DNA from: Pasteurellaceae bacterium
Lineage (GTDB): Bacteria; Pseudomonadota; Gammaproteobacteria; Enterobacterales; Pasteurellaceae
NCBI GenBank assembly: GCA_900756155.1
Contig: CAAEJV010000035.1
Location: 1 to 52,997 of the forward strand
Direction: 5' to 3'
DNA: 52,997 nucleotides
Below are positions 42,659 through 51,025 of this stretch, one piece after another (within the stretch, counting starts at the first letter, position 1; each line of letters opens with the position of its first letter). The notes under the pieces are model-generated. The model did not search any database. It had not been told where the DNA came from and saw only the letters and a list, made by a program, of their open reading frames with translations. Position numbers and translations under genes: made by a program.

Positions 42659-43222
42659 ATGGAAAACGTACAAACAATGTCAGATCTTATGCAGCAAATT
42701 CAACAACGAATTGATTCACTAAAAGCCTCTGCTATGCAGCAACAAACAGAAATGAAACAGTCATTAAATGAATGTATTGAGCAAAGTGAAGCCATTCAAA
42801 ATCAATTAGTTCAGAGCCAACAGCAATTAACATCACAATTGGAATACGGCACGGCAGTATTAATTGAACTGGAACAAGGGTTACAGCTCGATTTCAGTAC
42901 AGAAATCGCCGAATTTGAACAGTTGTGTCAAAATGAAACCGCCGATACGGCAGAATTAACACAACGATTAGAACAGAATGTACAGGAAAAAATCACGTTC
43001 CAATTAAACGAATTAAAAGCCAAAACAGGTATAGCCTTACAAGAGATTGGTCAGGTGACACTCCATATTAAGCAGTTATTTGGGGCAGAAAAAAGTGCTA
43101 AAGTGAAAGGGTTGGCAAAATTAAAACAACGTTTATATAAACGTTTTGGTAAACAGATTATTGCTTCAAAAGAATGCTTAGCAAAACAACTGGAACGCGG
43201 AGCCAGTAAATTAAGAGCTTAA
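42659..43222 (+). CDS. Unrecognised coiled-coil protein (187 aa)
   Basis: I do not recognise this protein. From MENVQTMSDLMQQIQQ it has 187 residues. There is no signal peptide or membrane span. Residues about 5-125 are Gln/Glu/Leu-rich with heptad character, suggesting a long coiled coil; the last 40 residues are basic (LAKLKQRLYKRFGKQ, ending LERGASKLRA). Ribosome binding site AAAGGAGAAG is strong. A start ten codons upstream is open but precedes this site. It lies 57 nt after ygiW, separated by an uptake-signal hairpin, and convergent with ligA. Base use is like its neighbours. Confidence 0.75.
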   Translation: MENVQTMSDLMQQIQQRIDSLKASAMQQQTEMKQSLNECIEQSEAIQNQLVQSQQQLTSQLEYGTAVLIELEQGLQLDFSTEIAEFEQLCQNETADTAELTQRLEQNVQEKITFQLNELKAKTGIALQEIGQVTLHIKQLFGAEKSAKVKGLAKLKQRLYKRFGKQIIASKECLAKQLERGASKLRA

Positions 43223-43257
43223 AATGTCTGCTATCGTTTATTAAGAAGAAAAGTTAA

Positions 43258-43300
43258 ACCGCACTTAATCTTGAGATGAGATGAAGTGCGGTCATTTTTT
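43258..43300. terminator. Uptake-signal terminator between the coiled-coil gene and ligA
   Basis: ACCGCACTT (43258-43266) and AAGTGCGGT (43284-43292) are followed by CATTTTTTTAG on the plus strand, between convergent genes. Confidence 0.75.
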
Positions 43301-43323
43301 TAGTATTTTTTCGATTGAGACGA

Positions 43324-45327
43324 TTAAATCTGAGCCAGAAATTCTTCTTCCGTTAAAACAGCCACACCTAATTCTTGCGCTTTTGTCAGTTTAGAACCGG
43401 CTGCATCACCAGCAATCACAAAATCCGTTTTCGCTGAAACCGAGCCGCTCACTTTCGCGCCCATGTCTTGTAATAAGGCTTTAGCTTCATTACGTCCCAT
43501 TTGAGTTAAGGTTCCGGTTAACACCACCGTTTTGCCTTTAAAGCGGTTTTCTGTCACTTCTTTGGTTTCCACGGTTTCCCAATGTACGCCTTGAGCGATT
43601 AAATCATTCACCACCGCGACATTATGTGGTTCATGCCAAAACGCCAAAATACGATTTGCCACCACTTCACCCACGTCAGGCACTTGCTGTAAGGCTTCTA
43701 AATCTGCATTTTGCAACGCTTCTAGGGTTTTGAAATGATTTGCTAAATTCAATGCTGTCGCCTCCCCCACTTCACGGATTCCTAAAGCAAAAATAAAACG
43801 TGCTAACGTCGTATTTTTTGCTTTTTCAAGGCTGGCTAAGGCATTTTCAGCAGATTTTGCGCCCATCCTTTCCAAACGAGTCAGTGTGGTTAAATCTAAC
43901 TTAAATAAATCGGCGGGTGTATGAACTAATTCACGATCCACCAACTGCTCGATTAATTTCCCCCCTACGCCATCAATATCCATGGCCTTACGAGAAACGA
44001 AATGTTTAAGTGCTTCTTTACGCTGTGCTGCACAGAATAAACCGCCCGTACAACGCGCTACCGCTTCACCTTCAATACGAACAATGGCTGAATCACACAC
44101 AGGACAAGTTTCTGGAAAAATAATCGGTCTTGCATCCGCTGGACGACGATCGTGCAATACACCAATAATTTGTGGGATCACATCTCCCGCACGGCGAATC
44201 ACTACCGTATCACCAATAGCAATATCCAAGCGTTCAATTTCATCGCCGTTATGTAATGTGGCATTACTTACCGTTACCCCTGCCACAAATACAGGCTCTA
44301 ATTTAGCTACAGGTGTAATTGCCCCCGTTCTGCCCACTTGGAATTCCACATCATTTAGGCGAGTTAATTCTTCTTGAGCTGGGAATTTATAGGCAATCGC
44401 CCAACGTGGTGCTTTGGAAATAAAACCTAATTTCTCTTGTAACGCAATATCATTAATTTTCAGCACGGTACCATCAATATCGTAGCCAAGAGCACTACGT
44501 TTATTTTGAATATCACGATAAAAATCCAATACTTCATCTGTGCCGTTACATAAACGGATTTCTGGGTTTACCGGAATCCCAATAGACTTCAGCCATTGCA
44601 AACGCTCATAATGCGTATTTGGCAAATCTACCCCTTCCGCAATACCAATACCATAAGCATTCAATACCAATGGACGTTTACTTGTAATTTTCGGATCAAG
44701 CTGGCGCAACGATCCCGCTGCTGCATTACGTGGGTTAGCAAAAGTTTTCTCACCTTTCTCTAGAGCCTGTTGATTTAAACGCTCAAAGCCTGCGTGTGGC
44801 ATAAACACTTCACCACGCACTTCTAAACGTACAGGCGGATTGTCCATTAAAAGCTGCAAGGGAATATTTCGAATCGTGCGAATATTGGCAGTAATATCTT
44901 CCCCCGTTGTCCCATCACCACGGGTCGCGGCTTGAGTCAGCACACCATTCACATACAAAATACTCACCGCTAAACCATCTAACTTAGGTTCACAGCAGAA
45001 AGTAAGAGGTTCAGGCAAACGAATAAGACGATCTTCAATACGTTTTACGAATGCATAAAATTCCTCATCTGAGAAAGCATTATCCAAAGACAGCATTGGA
45101 ATTTCATGACGAATCTGAGCAAAGCCTGACAGCGGTTTGGCGCCCACACGTTGAGTAGGTGAATCTGCCGTAATGAGTTCCGGATGAGCGGCTTCTAAGG
45201 CTTTAAGTTGGTGAAATAAACGGTCATATTCTGCATCAGGAATCGTTGGGTTATCCAACACGTGATATTCATATTCATAACGACGAAGATCCTGACGTAA
45301 TGTATCAATTTGTTGCTGAAGGCTCAT
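43324..45327 (-). CDS. ligA: NAD-dependent DNA ligase
   Basis: Seals nicks in replication and repair, 667 residues from MSLQQQIDTLRQ. With this start the adenylated lysine in CCEPKLDG falls at K115, as in E. coli; a start eight codons upstream (45351) lacks a ribosome binding site. Domains in order: Ia, adenylation with KLDG, OB, a four-cysteine zinc finger (CPVC...CTGGLFC), helix-hairpin-helix repeats and a C-terminal BRCT (about 590-667). It follows zipA, as in many gammaproteobacteria. Confidence 0.98.
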   Translation of the reverse strand: MSLQQQIDTLRQDLRRYEYEYHVLDNPTIPDAEYDRLFHQLKALEAAHPELITADSPTQRVGAKPLSGFAQIRHEIPMLSLDNAFSDEEFYAFVKRIEDRLIRLPEPLTFCCEPKLDGLAVSILYVNGVLTQAATRGDGTTGEDITANIRTIRNIPLQLLMDNPPVRLEVRGEVFMPHAGFERLNQQALEKGEKTFANPRNAAAGSLRQLDPKITSKRPLVLNAYGIGIAEGVDLPNTHYERLQWLKSIGIPVNPEIRLCNGTDEVLDFYRDIQNKRSALGYDIDGTVLKINDIALQEKLGFISKAPRWAIAYKFPAQEELTRLNDVEFQVGRTGAITPVAKLEPVFVAGVTVSNATLHNGDEIERLDIAIGDTVVIRRAGDVIPQIIGVLHDRRPADARPIIFPETCPVCDSAIVRIEGEAVARCTGGLFCAAQRKEALKHFVSRKAMDIDGVGGKLIEQLVDRELVHTPADLFKLDLTTLTRLERMGAKSAENALASLEKAKNTTLARFIFALGIREVGEATALNLANHFKTLEALQNADLEALQQVPDVGEVVANRILAFWHEPHNVAVVNDLIAQGVHWETVETKEVTENRFKGKTVVLTGTLTQMGRNEAKALLQDMGAKVSGSVSAKTDFVIAGDAAGSKLTKAQELGVAVLTEEEFLAQI

Positions 45328-45362
45328 AATGTTCTCTAACGGTTTACTCATTGAATTAAAAT

Positions 45363-45393
45363 GGGCGAACCATCGGCTCGCCCAAAGTGCGGT
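45363..45393 (-). terminator. Weak terminator between zipA and ligA with an uptake signal
   Basis: GGGCGA (45363-45368) and TCGCCC (45378-45383) form a stem followed on the minus strand by ATTTTAATT. An uptake signal sits next to it at 45384-45393. Read-through into ligA is likely. Confidence 0.5.
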
Positions 45394-45409
45394 TATTTTT
45401 TCGTGCGTT

Positions 45410-46450
45410 TTATGCGATGCGAGATAAATAATCCTGCTCAGCTACATCATCAAAAATCTCTTGCTGATCAGTCAACACCACGCCACCTAAATCTTCTGCG
45501 ATGGTTTTCGCTGCGCGAATCATCATACGTAAGTTTGCCAAATTATTACCTGGCGATGGTAGCTGCATGAAGAGTACCACGCCCATGGTTGAAAACTCGG
45601 CCATATTGTAATAATCAAACGTACCGGGTTGTTCAATATTGGCTACGCTAAATAACACTGGGCTTGCCACACTTAAATCAAAGTGGCGGTGATACATTTG
45701 ACGCTCACCAAAAATAAAACCGAGGTTTTCTAAAGATTGAGATAACTGCGGACCATAGAATTCACGATTTTGATTTGAAATGACATAAAGTTGAACAAAG
45801 CCTGTGGTTTGTTTTGGTTTTTCCACTTCGACTGGTTCGTGATAGTTAAAATGCACGTTCTCGTGAGTAGGTTCTTGAGTTGGATTTAATGACATCTCAG
45901 CTAATTGCTCACGCAGTTCAGGCGAAGAAGAATTCACACCGTCAAAATCATTGCTTTGTGCTTCTAATTCTTCGATTGTCATTTCTGCTACACGCGGTTT
46001 TGGTTGTACATTCGTTTCAGGATAAACCACGGGTTCTGGTTGTGGAGCTGGCGCAGGAGCAGGTTGCGTTGTATTCATCTCATAAACCGGCTGATTTGGT
46101 AAGGAGATTTTAATATCATCCACGCTTTTTTCTATCTGACGCGCATCTACTTGAGCACGTTGCTCATCAAAATTAAATTGCTGTTGGCTTGCCGCCTGTG
46201 GTGCCACTTTAGGTTGAACACTCTGTTGTACAGGCTGTGCCGCTTGAGCACGATGTGTTAAACGAATATCCGCATTAGGATCAGCAGCTTGCGAAAAAGG
46301 ATTAACCTCACCGTTTTTAGAAGTGCGGTTAAATGTATTCGCGCTTTTAAAATATTTTGATTTCTCACGGCGATTTGACCATAATCCGTGTACCACTAAG
46401 GCAATTAAAGCGATTACCCCTAAAATAATCAAAATGGTATTTAAATCCAT
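45410..46450 (-). CDS. zipA: Cell division protein ZipA
   Basis: Inner-membrane protein that tethers FtsZ to the membrane, 346 residues. One N-terminal membrane segment (about 5-22), a short basic part, a Pro/Gln/Ala-rich flexible linker (about 60-205) and the C-terminal FtsZ-binding domain (about 210-345, beginning GFVQLYVISNQNREFYGPQL). Linkers in this family vary. One uptake signal lies inside (46321). Divergent from cysZ. Confidence 0.95.
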   Translation of the reverse strand: MDLNTILIILGVIALIALVVHGLWSNRREKSKYFKSANTFNRTSKNGEVNPFSQAADPNADIRLTHRAQAAQPVQQSVQPKVAPQAASQQQFNFDEQRAQVDARQIEKSVDDIKISLPNQPVYEMNTTQPAPAPAPQPEPVVYPETNVQPKPRVAEMTIEELEAQSNDFDGVNSSSPELREQLAEMSLNPTQEPTHENVHFNYHEPVEVEKPKQTTGFVQLYVISNQNREFYGPQLSQSLENLGFIFGERQMYHRHFDLSVASPVLFSVANIEQPGTFDYYNMAEFSTMGVVLFMQLPSPGNNLANLRMMIRAAKTIAEDLGGVVLTDQQEIFDDVAEQDYLSRIA

Positions 46451-46617
46451 TCTTGTTGCTCCTTAACGCAATGATTTTTGCTAATCCTATCACATTTCCA
46501 CAGGTGAAAAAATAGGAAAGCAAACAAGATATTAAAAGGGATGAGATGGAATTTTTCTCAAAAAATATTGTCTTTCTGTGACATTTTGTATTTTTTACTT
46601 TTCAATTTAAAGGAACA

Positions 46618-47466
46618 ATGATGATCGATCAAAATGAAATAAAATCTGCTTTCAATCATTTCGTAATGGGTTGGCATTTTATTACGCAAAAAGGTCTCCG
46701 CCGTTTTGTGATTATGCCAATTTTACTTAACGTCGTTCTACTTACAGGCTTATTCTGGCTATTCGTTTCACAAATCTCTACGATGATTGACTGGGTGATG
46801 AGCTTTATTCCAGATTGGCTAAGCTTTTTAAGCGTGATTTTGCTTGTGTTGTCTATTGGCTCAATTCTCTTATTTTTCTATTTTGCCTTTACAACGCTTT
46901 CAGGCTTTATTGCCGCACCGTTTAATGGATTATTAGCAGAAAAAGTCGAAAAAATGCTGACCGGTGAAGCCGTTAATGAGGATGGTTTGGCTGAAATTAT
47001 GAAAGATGTGCCGCGCATGTTGAATCGTGAATGGCAAAAATTGTGGTACAGCTTACCGAAATTTGTAGGCTTGTTCTTATTGAGTTTTATCCCTGTTATC
47101 GGACAAACTATTATTCCAGTACTCACCTTCCTATTTACTTGTTGGATGATGGCGATTCAGTACTGTGACTACCCGTTTGATAACCATAAAATTTCTTTTG
47201 GCATTATGAAAAATGCGTTAGGCGAAAGACGTTCTCAAAGCTTGACATTCGGGGCATTAATTACCCTTTGTACCGCATTGCCAATCGTAAACTTAGTGAT
47301 TATTCCTGTGGCGGTCTGTGGTGCAACGGTGATGTGGGTGGAAAATTATCGCTCACAATTAAAATTTGATATGAATTTTGACCGCACTTCAGGTTCAACA
47401 CAAATTGTGACACGTTCTAATAGTACGGAAATTAAGCCTTCAGGAAATAACATCGTGAATAAATAG
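46618..47466 (+). CDS. cysZ: Sulfate transporter CysZ
   Basis: Inner-membrane sulfate uptake protein feeding cysteine synthesis, 281-282 residues depending on which of two adjacent ATGs is used (46618 or 46621; the second is better spaced from AAAGGA). Four to six hydrophobic segments, and the family phrase LWYSLPKFVGLFLLSFIPVIGQ. The 3' end, after YRSQLKFDMNFDR, contains an uptake signal (about 47382) that supplies the last residues' reading. It stands 100 nt before cysK, as zipA-cysZ-cysK in E. coli. Confidence 0.94.
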   Translation: MMIDQNEIKSAFNHFVMGWHFITQKGLRRFVIMPILLNVVLLTGLFWLFVSQISTMIDWVMSFIPDWLSFLSVILLVLSIGSILLFFYFAFTTLSGFIAAPFNGLLAEKVEKMLTGEAVNEDGLAEIMKDVPRMLNREWQKLWYSLPKFVGLFLLSFIPVIGQTIIPVLTFLFTCWMMAIQYCDYPFDNHKISFGIMKNALGERRSQSLTFGALITLCTALPIVNLVIIPVAVCGATVMWVENYRSQLKFDMNFDRTSGSTQIVTRSNSTEIKPSGNNIVNK

Positions 47467-47566
47467 CATTTAGTTATAAAATATAGCTATTAACTATTTT
47501 TTTTATATAAAAGCCGGTGTTATAACTACTGCATCAATTAATTCCACAATATAAAAGGACAGTAAA

Positions 47567-48517
47567 ATGACAATTTATGCAGATAACTCATACTCAATCG
47601 GTAATACGCCATTAGTTCGTTTAAAACACTTCGGACACAATGGTAACGTTGTCGTAAAAATTGAAGGTCGTAACCCAAGCTTTAGCGTGAAATGCCGTAT
47701 TGGTGCCAATATGATTTGGCAAGCAGAAAAAGACGGCATTTTAACAGCGGGTAAAGAAATTGTAGATGCAACCAGCGGTAACACAGGTATTGCTTTAGCT
47801 TATGTAGCAGCAGCACGCGGTTACAAAATCACCTTAACCATGCCTGAAACCATGAGCCTTGAACGTAAACGTTTATTACGTGGTTTAGGCGTGAATCTCG
47901 TGCTTACTGAAGGTTCAAAAGGGATGAAAGGTGCGATCGCTAAAGCAGAAGAAATTGTGGCGTCTAACCCAAATCATTATGTGATGCTAAAACAATTTGA
48001 AAACCCGGCTAACCCGGACATTCACCGTCAAACTACTGGTGAAGAAATCTGGAAAGATACGGAAGGTAAAGTTGATGTTGTGGTTGCAGGTGTGGGTACC
48101 GGCGGTACAATTACCGGTATTTCTCGTGCGATCAAATTAGATCACGGTAAAAAAATTACCTCTGTAGCGGTTGAACCAACAGAATCACCTGTTATTAGCC
48201 AAACCCTTGCGGGTCAAGAAGTGAAACCCGGTCCACACAAAATTCAAGGTATCGGTGCGGGCTTCATTCCGAAAAACTTGGATTTATCATTAATTGATCG
48301 CGTGGAAACTGTAGATAGCGATACGGCAATTGCGACCGCTCGTCGCTTAATGGCTGAAGAAGGTATTCTTGCGGGTATTTCTTCTGGTGCGGCTGTGGCA
48401 GCAGCTGACCGCTTAGCAAAACTACCTGAATTCCAAGATAAATTAATCGTCGCAATCTTACCTTCTGCCTCAGAACGTTATTTAAGTACGGCGTTATTCG
48501 AAGGTATTGAAGCTTAA
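47567..48517 (+). CDS. cysK: Cysteine synthase A (O-acetylserine sulfhydrylase)
   Basis: PLP enzyme making cysteine from O-acetylserine and sulfide, 316 residues. PLP lysine K42 in NPSFSVKCRIG, substrate loop DATSGNTG, phosphate-binding GTGGTITG and C-terminal serine motif ILPSASERYLS. Type A rather than CysM by NPSFSVK and length. It lies 100 nt after cysZ with its own terminator; a promoter in the AT-rich gap is likely but I could not fix a CysB site. Confidence 0.98.
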   Translation: MTIYADNSYSIGNTPLVRLKHFGHNGNVVVKIEGRNPSFSVKCRIGANMIWQAEKDGILTAGKEIVDATSGNTGIALAYVAAARGYKITLTMPETMSLERKRLLRGLGVNLVLTEGSKGMKGAIAKAEEIVASNPNHYVMLKQFENPANPDIHRQTTGEEIWKDTEGKVDVVVAGVGTGGTITGISRAIKLDHGKKITSVAVEPTESPVISQTLAGQEVKPGPHKIQGIGAGFIPKNLDLSLIDRVETVDSDTAIATARRLMAEEGILAGISSGAAVAAADRLAKLPEFQDKLIVAILPSASERYLSTALFEGIEA

Positions 48518-48542
48518 TCTATTGATTTCATTTATTCTATCT

Positions 48543-48570
48543 AAGGTCTGTTTTTACAGACCTTTTTTGT
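48543..48570 (+). terminator. Terminator of cysK
   Basis: Stem AAGGTCTGT / ACAGACCTT with a TTTT loop (48543-48564) followed by a T-run, 25 nt after cysK. Confidence 0.9.
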
Positions 48571-48699
48571 TTATTAATTAAACAACTTTCATTTAATATA
48601 ACTAAAGGAAATAATTCATAAATAAATAATACTTTTCTTTTCTTTTTCGCTTCTTATAATTCATTTCACTTTCGTTATTTATCTAAAAAAGGAATACTT

Positions 48700-49473
48700 A
48701 TGAAAAAATCATTTTTTAGCACCGCACTTTTAGCGGCAGGATTAGCCCTTTCTACTATTGCTAACGCAGGTGAAATTGCTGATCGTGTTGAAAAAACTAA
48801 AACCTTATTAGTCGGTACTGAGGGAACTTACGCACCATTCACTTTCCACGACAAAGATGGCAAATTAACCGGTTTCGATGTGGAAATTATCGAAAAAGTG
48901 GCTCAAAAATTAGGTTGGAAAGTTGAATTTAAAGAAACCGCTTGGGACGGTATGTATGCAGGTTTAAATGCAAAACGCTTTGATGTTATTGCGAACCAAA
49001 CCAATCCAAGCCCAGAACGTTTAAAAAAATATGATTACAGTGCACCTTATAACTACTCTGCTGGCGTAATCGTGACGAAAGCTGATAACGATAGCATTAA
49101 ATCATTCCCTGATTTAAAAGGTAAAAAATCTGCACAATCTGCAACCAGTAACTGGAGCAAAGATGCACGTGATAATGGTGCGATTATCGTGACTGTAGAT
49201 AGCTTGGCGCAAAACCTTGAGGCGGTAAAACAAGGTCGTGTTGATGCAACAGTAAACGATAAGCTTGCCGTATTAGATTACTTCAAAAAACAACCTAACT
49301 CAGGCTTAAAAATTGCTGTAGAAAGTGATAAAAAAATCCCAACCGGTTTTGCTTTCTTGAAAGGTGAAGAACCGCTTATTGCAAAAGTGAACCAAGCACT
49401 TGAAGAACTACGCAAAGACGGAACTTTAAAACAACTTTCAATCAAATGGTTTGGCGATGACATTACTCAATAA
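48700..49473 (+). CDS. tcyJ: Polar amino acid (probably cystine) ABC importer, binding protein
   Basis: Periplasmic solute receptor of 257 residues, SBP_bac_3 family. Signal peptide about 1-23 (ANA-G). The mature domain shows LLVGTEGTYAPFTFHDKDGKLTGFDVEI, the class signature, and KKSAQSATSNWSKDA in the ligand loop, a pattern found in cystine receptors. With cysZ-cysK just upstream, cystine is the likeliest ligand, but glutamine- or arginine-type ligands are not excluded. An uptake signal is in codons 8-10 (48722). Followed by permease and ATPase genes. Confidence 0.8.
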   Translation: MKKSFFSTALLAAGLALSTIANAGEIADRVEKTKTLLVGTEGTYAPFTFHDKDGKLTGFDVEIIEKVAQKLGWKVEFKETAWDGMYAGLNAKRFDVIANQTNPSPERLKKYDYSAPYNYSAGVIVTKADNDSIKSFPDLKGKKSAQSATSNWSKDARDNGAIIVTVDSLAQNLEAVKQGRVDATVNDKLAVLDYFKKQPNSGLKIAVESDKKIPTGFAFLKGEEPLIAKVNQALEELRKDGTLKQLSIKWFGDDITQ

Positions 49474-50173
49474 TTGGTTAGCCAGCCTTCCATTTATGAC
49501 TACAGAACGAGCTGATTATGTAATCAGCTCGTTTTGGCCTATGATGGAAGGGGCAATTTTATATACGATCCCCCTTGCGGTCATTTCCTTCTTTTGCGGT
49601 TTATTCATTGCGGTTATCGTAGCTGTGATTTGCACATTGCCACATCCCAATTTAATGACCAAAATTCTGCAGGGCATTTGCCGCGCTTATATTTCAATTA
49701 TTCGTGGCACGCCAATGTTGGTGCAGATCTTCATTATCTTCTACGGTTTACCTGAAGTTGGCATCAAGCTAGAACCTTTTCCAACCGCGATTATTGCGTT
49801 CTCCATTAACATTGGTGCTTATGCCGCTGAAACGGTGAGGGCCTCCATTCTTGCGATTCCTAAAGGTCAATGGGAAGCCTCTTATGCGATAGGCATGAAT
49901 TACACACAAGCTTTCGTGCGTACCATTATGCCGCAAGCTTTACGAATTTCCGTTCCTTCGCTATCAAATACCTTCATTAGCACAGTGAAAGATACGTCTC
50001 TGGCATCACTCGTTTGGATTGCGGAATTATTTCGTGTGGCGCAAAACATCACGGCTGAAAACTACGAATTTATTTTAATTTATAGTGAAGCGGCCCTCAT
50101 TTATTGGGTATTCTGTTTTGTGCTGTCAATGGGACAAACCCGTTTAGAAAAACGCCTTTCTCGCCATTTATAA
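49457..50173 (+). CDS. tcyL: Polar amino acid (probably cystine) ABC importer, permease
   Basis: Inner-membrane permease, 238 residues from ATG 49457, which overlaps the receptor gene by 17 nt. A TTG two codons earlier is also open. About five membrane segments; His/Glu/Gln permease signature (GAILYTIPLAVISFF...), and the coupling loop KGQWEASYAIGMNYTQAFVRTIMPQALR. The only permease of the set, so it probably works as a homodimer. Family YecS/TcyL. Confidence 0.85.
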   Translation: MTLLNNWLASLPFMTTERADYVISSFWPMMEGAILYTIPLAVISFFCGLFIAVIVAVICTLPHPNLMTKILQGICRAYISIIRGTPMLVQIFIIFYGLPEVGIKLEPFPTAIIAFSINIGAYAAETVRASILAIPKGQWEASYAIGMNYTQAFVRTIMPQALRISVPSLSNTFISTVKDTSLASLVWIAELFRVAQNITAENYEFILIYSEAALIYWVFCFVLSMGQTRLEKRLSRHL

Positions 50174-50182
50174 GGACTGTTT

Positions 50183-50953
50183 ATGTTAAAAGTCACGAAT
50201 ATTCAGAAAAGTTTTAATGGCCACCATGTATTAAAAAGCATTGATTTTGAAATTAATAAAGGTGAAGTGGTTGCCATTCTAGGACCATCAGGTTCAGGCA
50301 AAACCACTTTTTTACGCTGTTTAAATTTGCTCGAACGCCCAGAAAAAGGAGTATTAGCATTTACCGATGGAAACTTAACTATTGATTTCAGCAAGAAGAT
50401 CAGCAAAGCCGATGAACTAAAATTGCGTCGTCGTTCCTCAATGGTGTTCCAACAATACAATCTATTTCCCCACCGCACGGCACTTGAAAATGTGATGGAA
50501 GGGATGGTGGTTGTGCAAAAACAACCTAAAGAGATTGCACGTGAAAAAGCCTTGGCATTGTTGGAAAAAGTTGGTTTAAAAGCAAAAGCGGATTTATATC
50601 CCTCTCAACTTTCTGGTGGTCAACAGCAACGTGTCGGGATCGCCCGTGCTTTAGCCGTTAAACCCGATATAATCTTGTTAGATGAGCCTACTTCTGCTCT
50701 TGACCCTGAACTCGTCGGTGAAGTGTTACAAGCACTCAAAATGCTCGCACAAGAAGGTTGGACAATGATTATCGTCACCCATGAATTGAATTTTGCCAAA
50801 GATGTGGCAGATCGCGTGATTCTCATGGAAAATGGTCAGGTAGTTGAACAAAATACCGCGGCTGAATTCTTCAGTCATCCACAGCAAGAACGCACCAAAC
50901 AATTCTTATTGCAAGCTAAAATGCCAATGGAATTCGAAGATTATTGTATTTAA
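50183..50953 (+). CDS. tcyN: Polar amino acid (probably cystine) ABC importer, ATP-binding protein
   Basis: ATPase of the importer, 256 residues. Walker A GPSGSGKTT (about 34-42), Q-loop MVFQQYNLFPH, signature LSGGQQQR, Walker B IILLDEPTSALDP and H-loop VTHE. It is 9 nt after the permease gene and last in the operon, which ends at the hairpin 50972-51012. Assignment to cystine rests on the receptor and on cysK upstream. Confidence 0.88.
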   Translation: MLKVTNIQKSFNGHHVLKSIDFEINKGEVVAILGPSGSGKTTFLRCLNLLERPEKGVLAFTDGNLTIDFSKKISKADELKLRRRSSMVFQQYNLFPHRTALENVMEGMVVVQKQPKEIAREKALALLEKVGLKAKADLYPSQLSGGQQQRVGIARALAVKPDIILLDEPTSALDPELVGEVLQALKMLAQEGWTMIIVTHELNFAKDVADRVILMENGQVVEQNTAAEFFSHPQQERTKQFLLQAKMPMEFEDYCI

Positions 50954-50971
50954 TCAACCCCCTAAATATAA

Positions 50972-51012
50972 AAAGAGCGGTCAAAAAACATCATGAATTT
51001 TGACCGCTCTTT
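50972..51012. terminator. Perfect 15-bp hairpin with altered uptake-signal arms
   Basis: AAAGAGCGGTCAAAA (50972-50986) and its exact complement TTTTGACCGCTCTTT (50998-51012) flank an 11-nt loop. It lies between the convergent tcyN and glpF and is a strong bidirectional terminator candidate. Both arms read AAGAGCGGT where the uptake signal is AAGTGCGGT, so it keeps the hairpin but not the signal. Confidence 0.85.
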
Positions 51013-51025
51013 CTATTTGAATAAA

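Larger units (their letters stand above)
1029..48733. repeat. Dispersed Hin-type DNA uptake signal sequences (about forty copies)
   Basis: The 9-mer AAGTGCGGT or its complement recurs on both strands, typically flanked by A/T-rich bases. By eye I find copies near 1029, 1338, 1534, 3626, 3680, 8034, 8063, 12202, 13667, 15283, 17994, 18024, 21294, 21905, 21923, 22503, 23643, 24211, 26633, 27189, 27992, 28838, 29488, 29861, 33031, 33049, 33952, 36771, 38284, 39201, 40665, 41939, 42613, 42627, 43258, 43284, 45385, 46321, 47382 and 48722. None lies in the rpoB or rpoC coding regions. This is the signal bound during transformation in H. influenzae and relatives. Positions are approximate to a base or two. 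Confidence 0.9.

Noticed and set aside
3625..43292. Recurring inverted AAGTGCGGT pairs considered as insertion-sequence ends or a CRISPR-like array
   Set aside because: No transposase, target duplications or regular spacing; the 9-mer is the known Hin-type uptake signal and occurs singly and dispersed.
43982..44377. 131-codon open frame on the plus strand inside ligA
   Set aside because: Antisense shadow in the OB/zinc-finger part of ligA.
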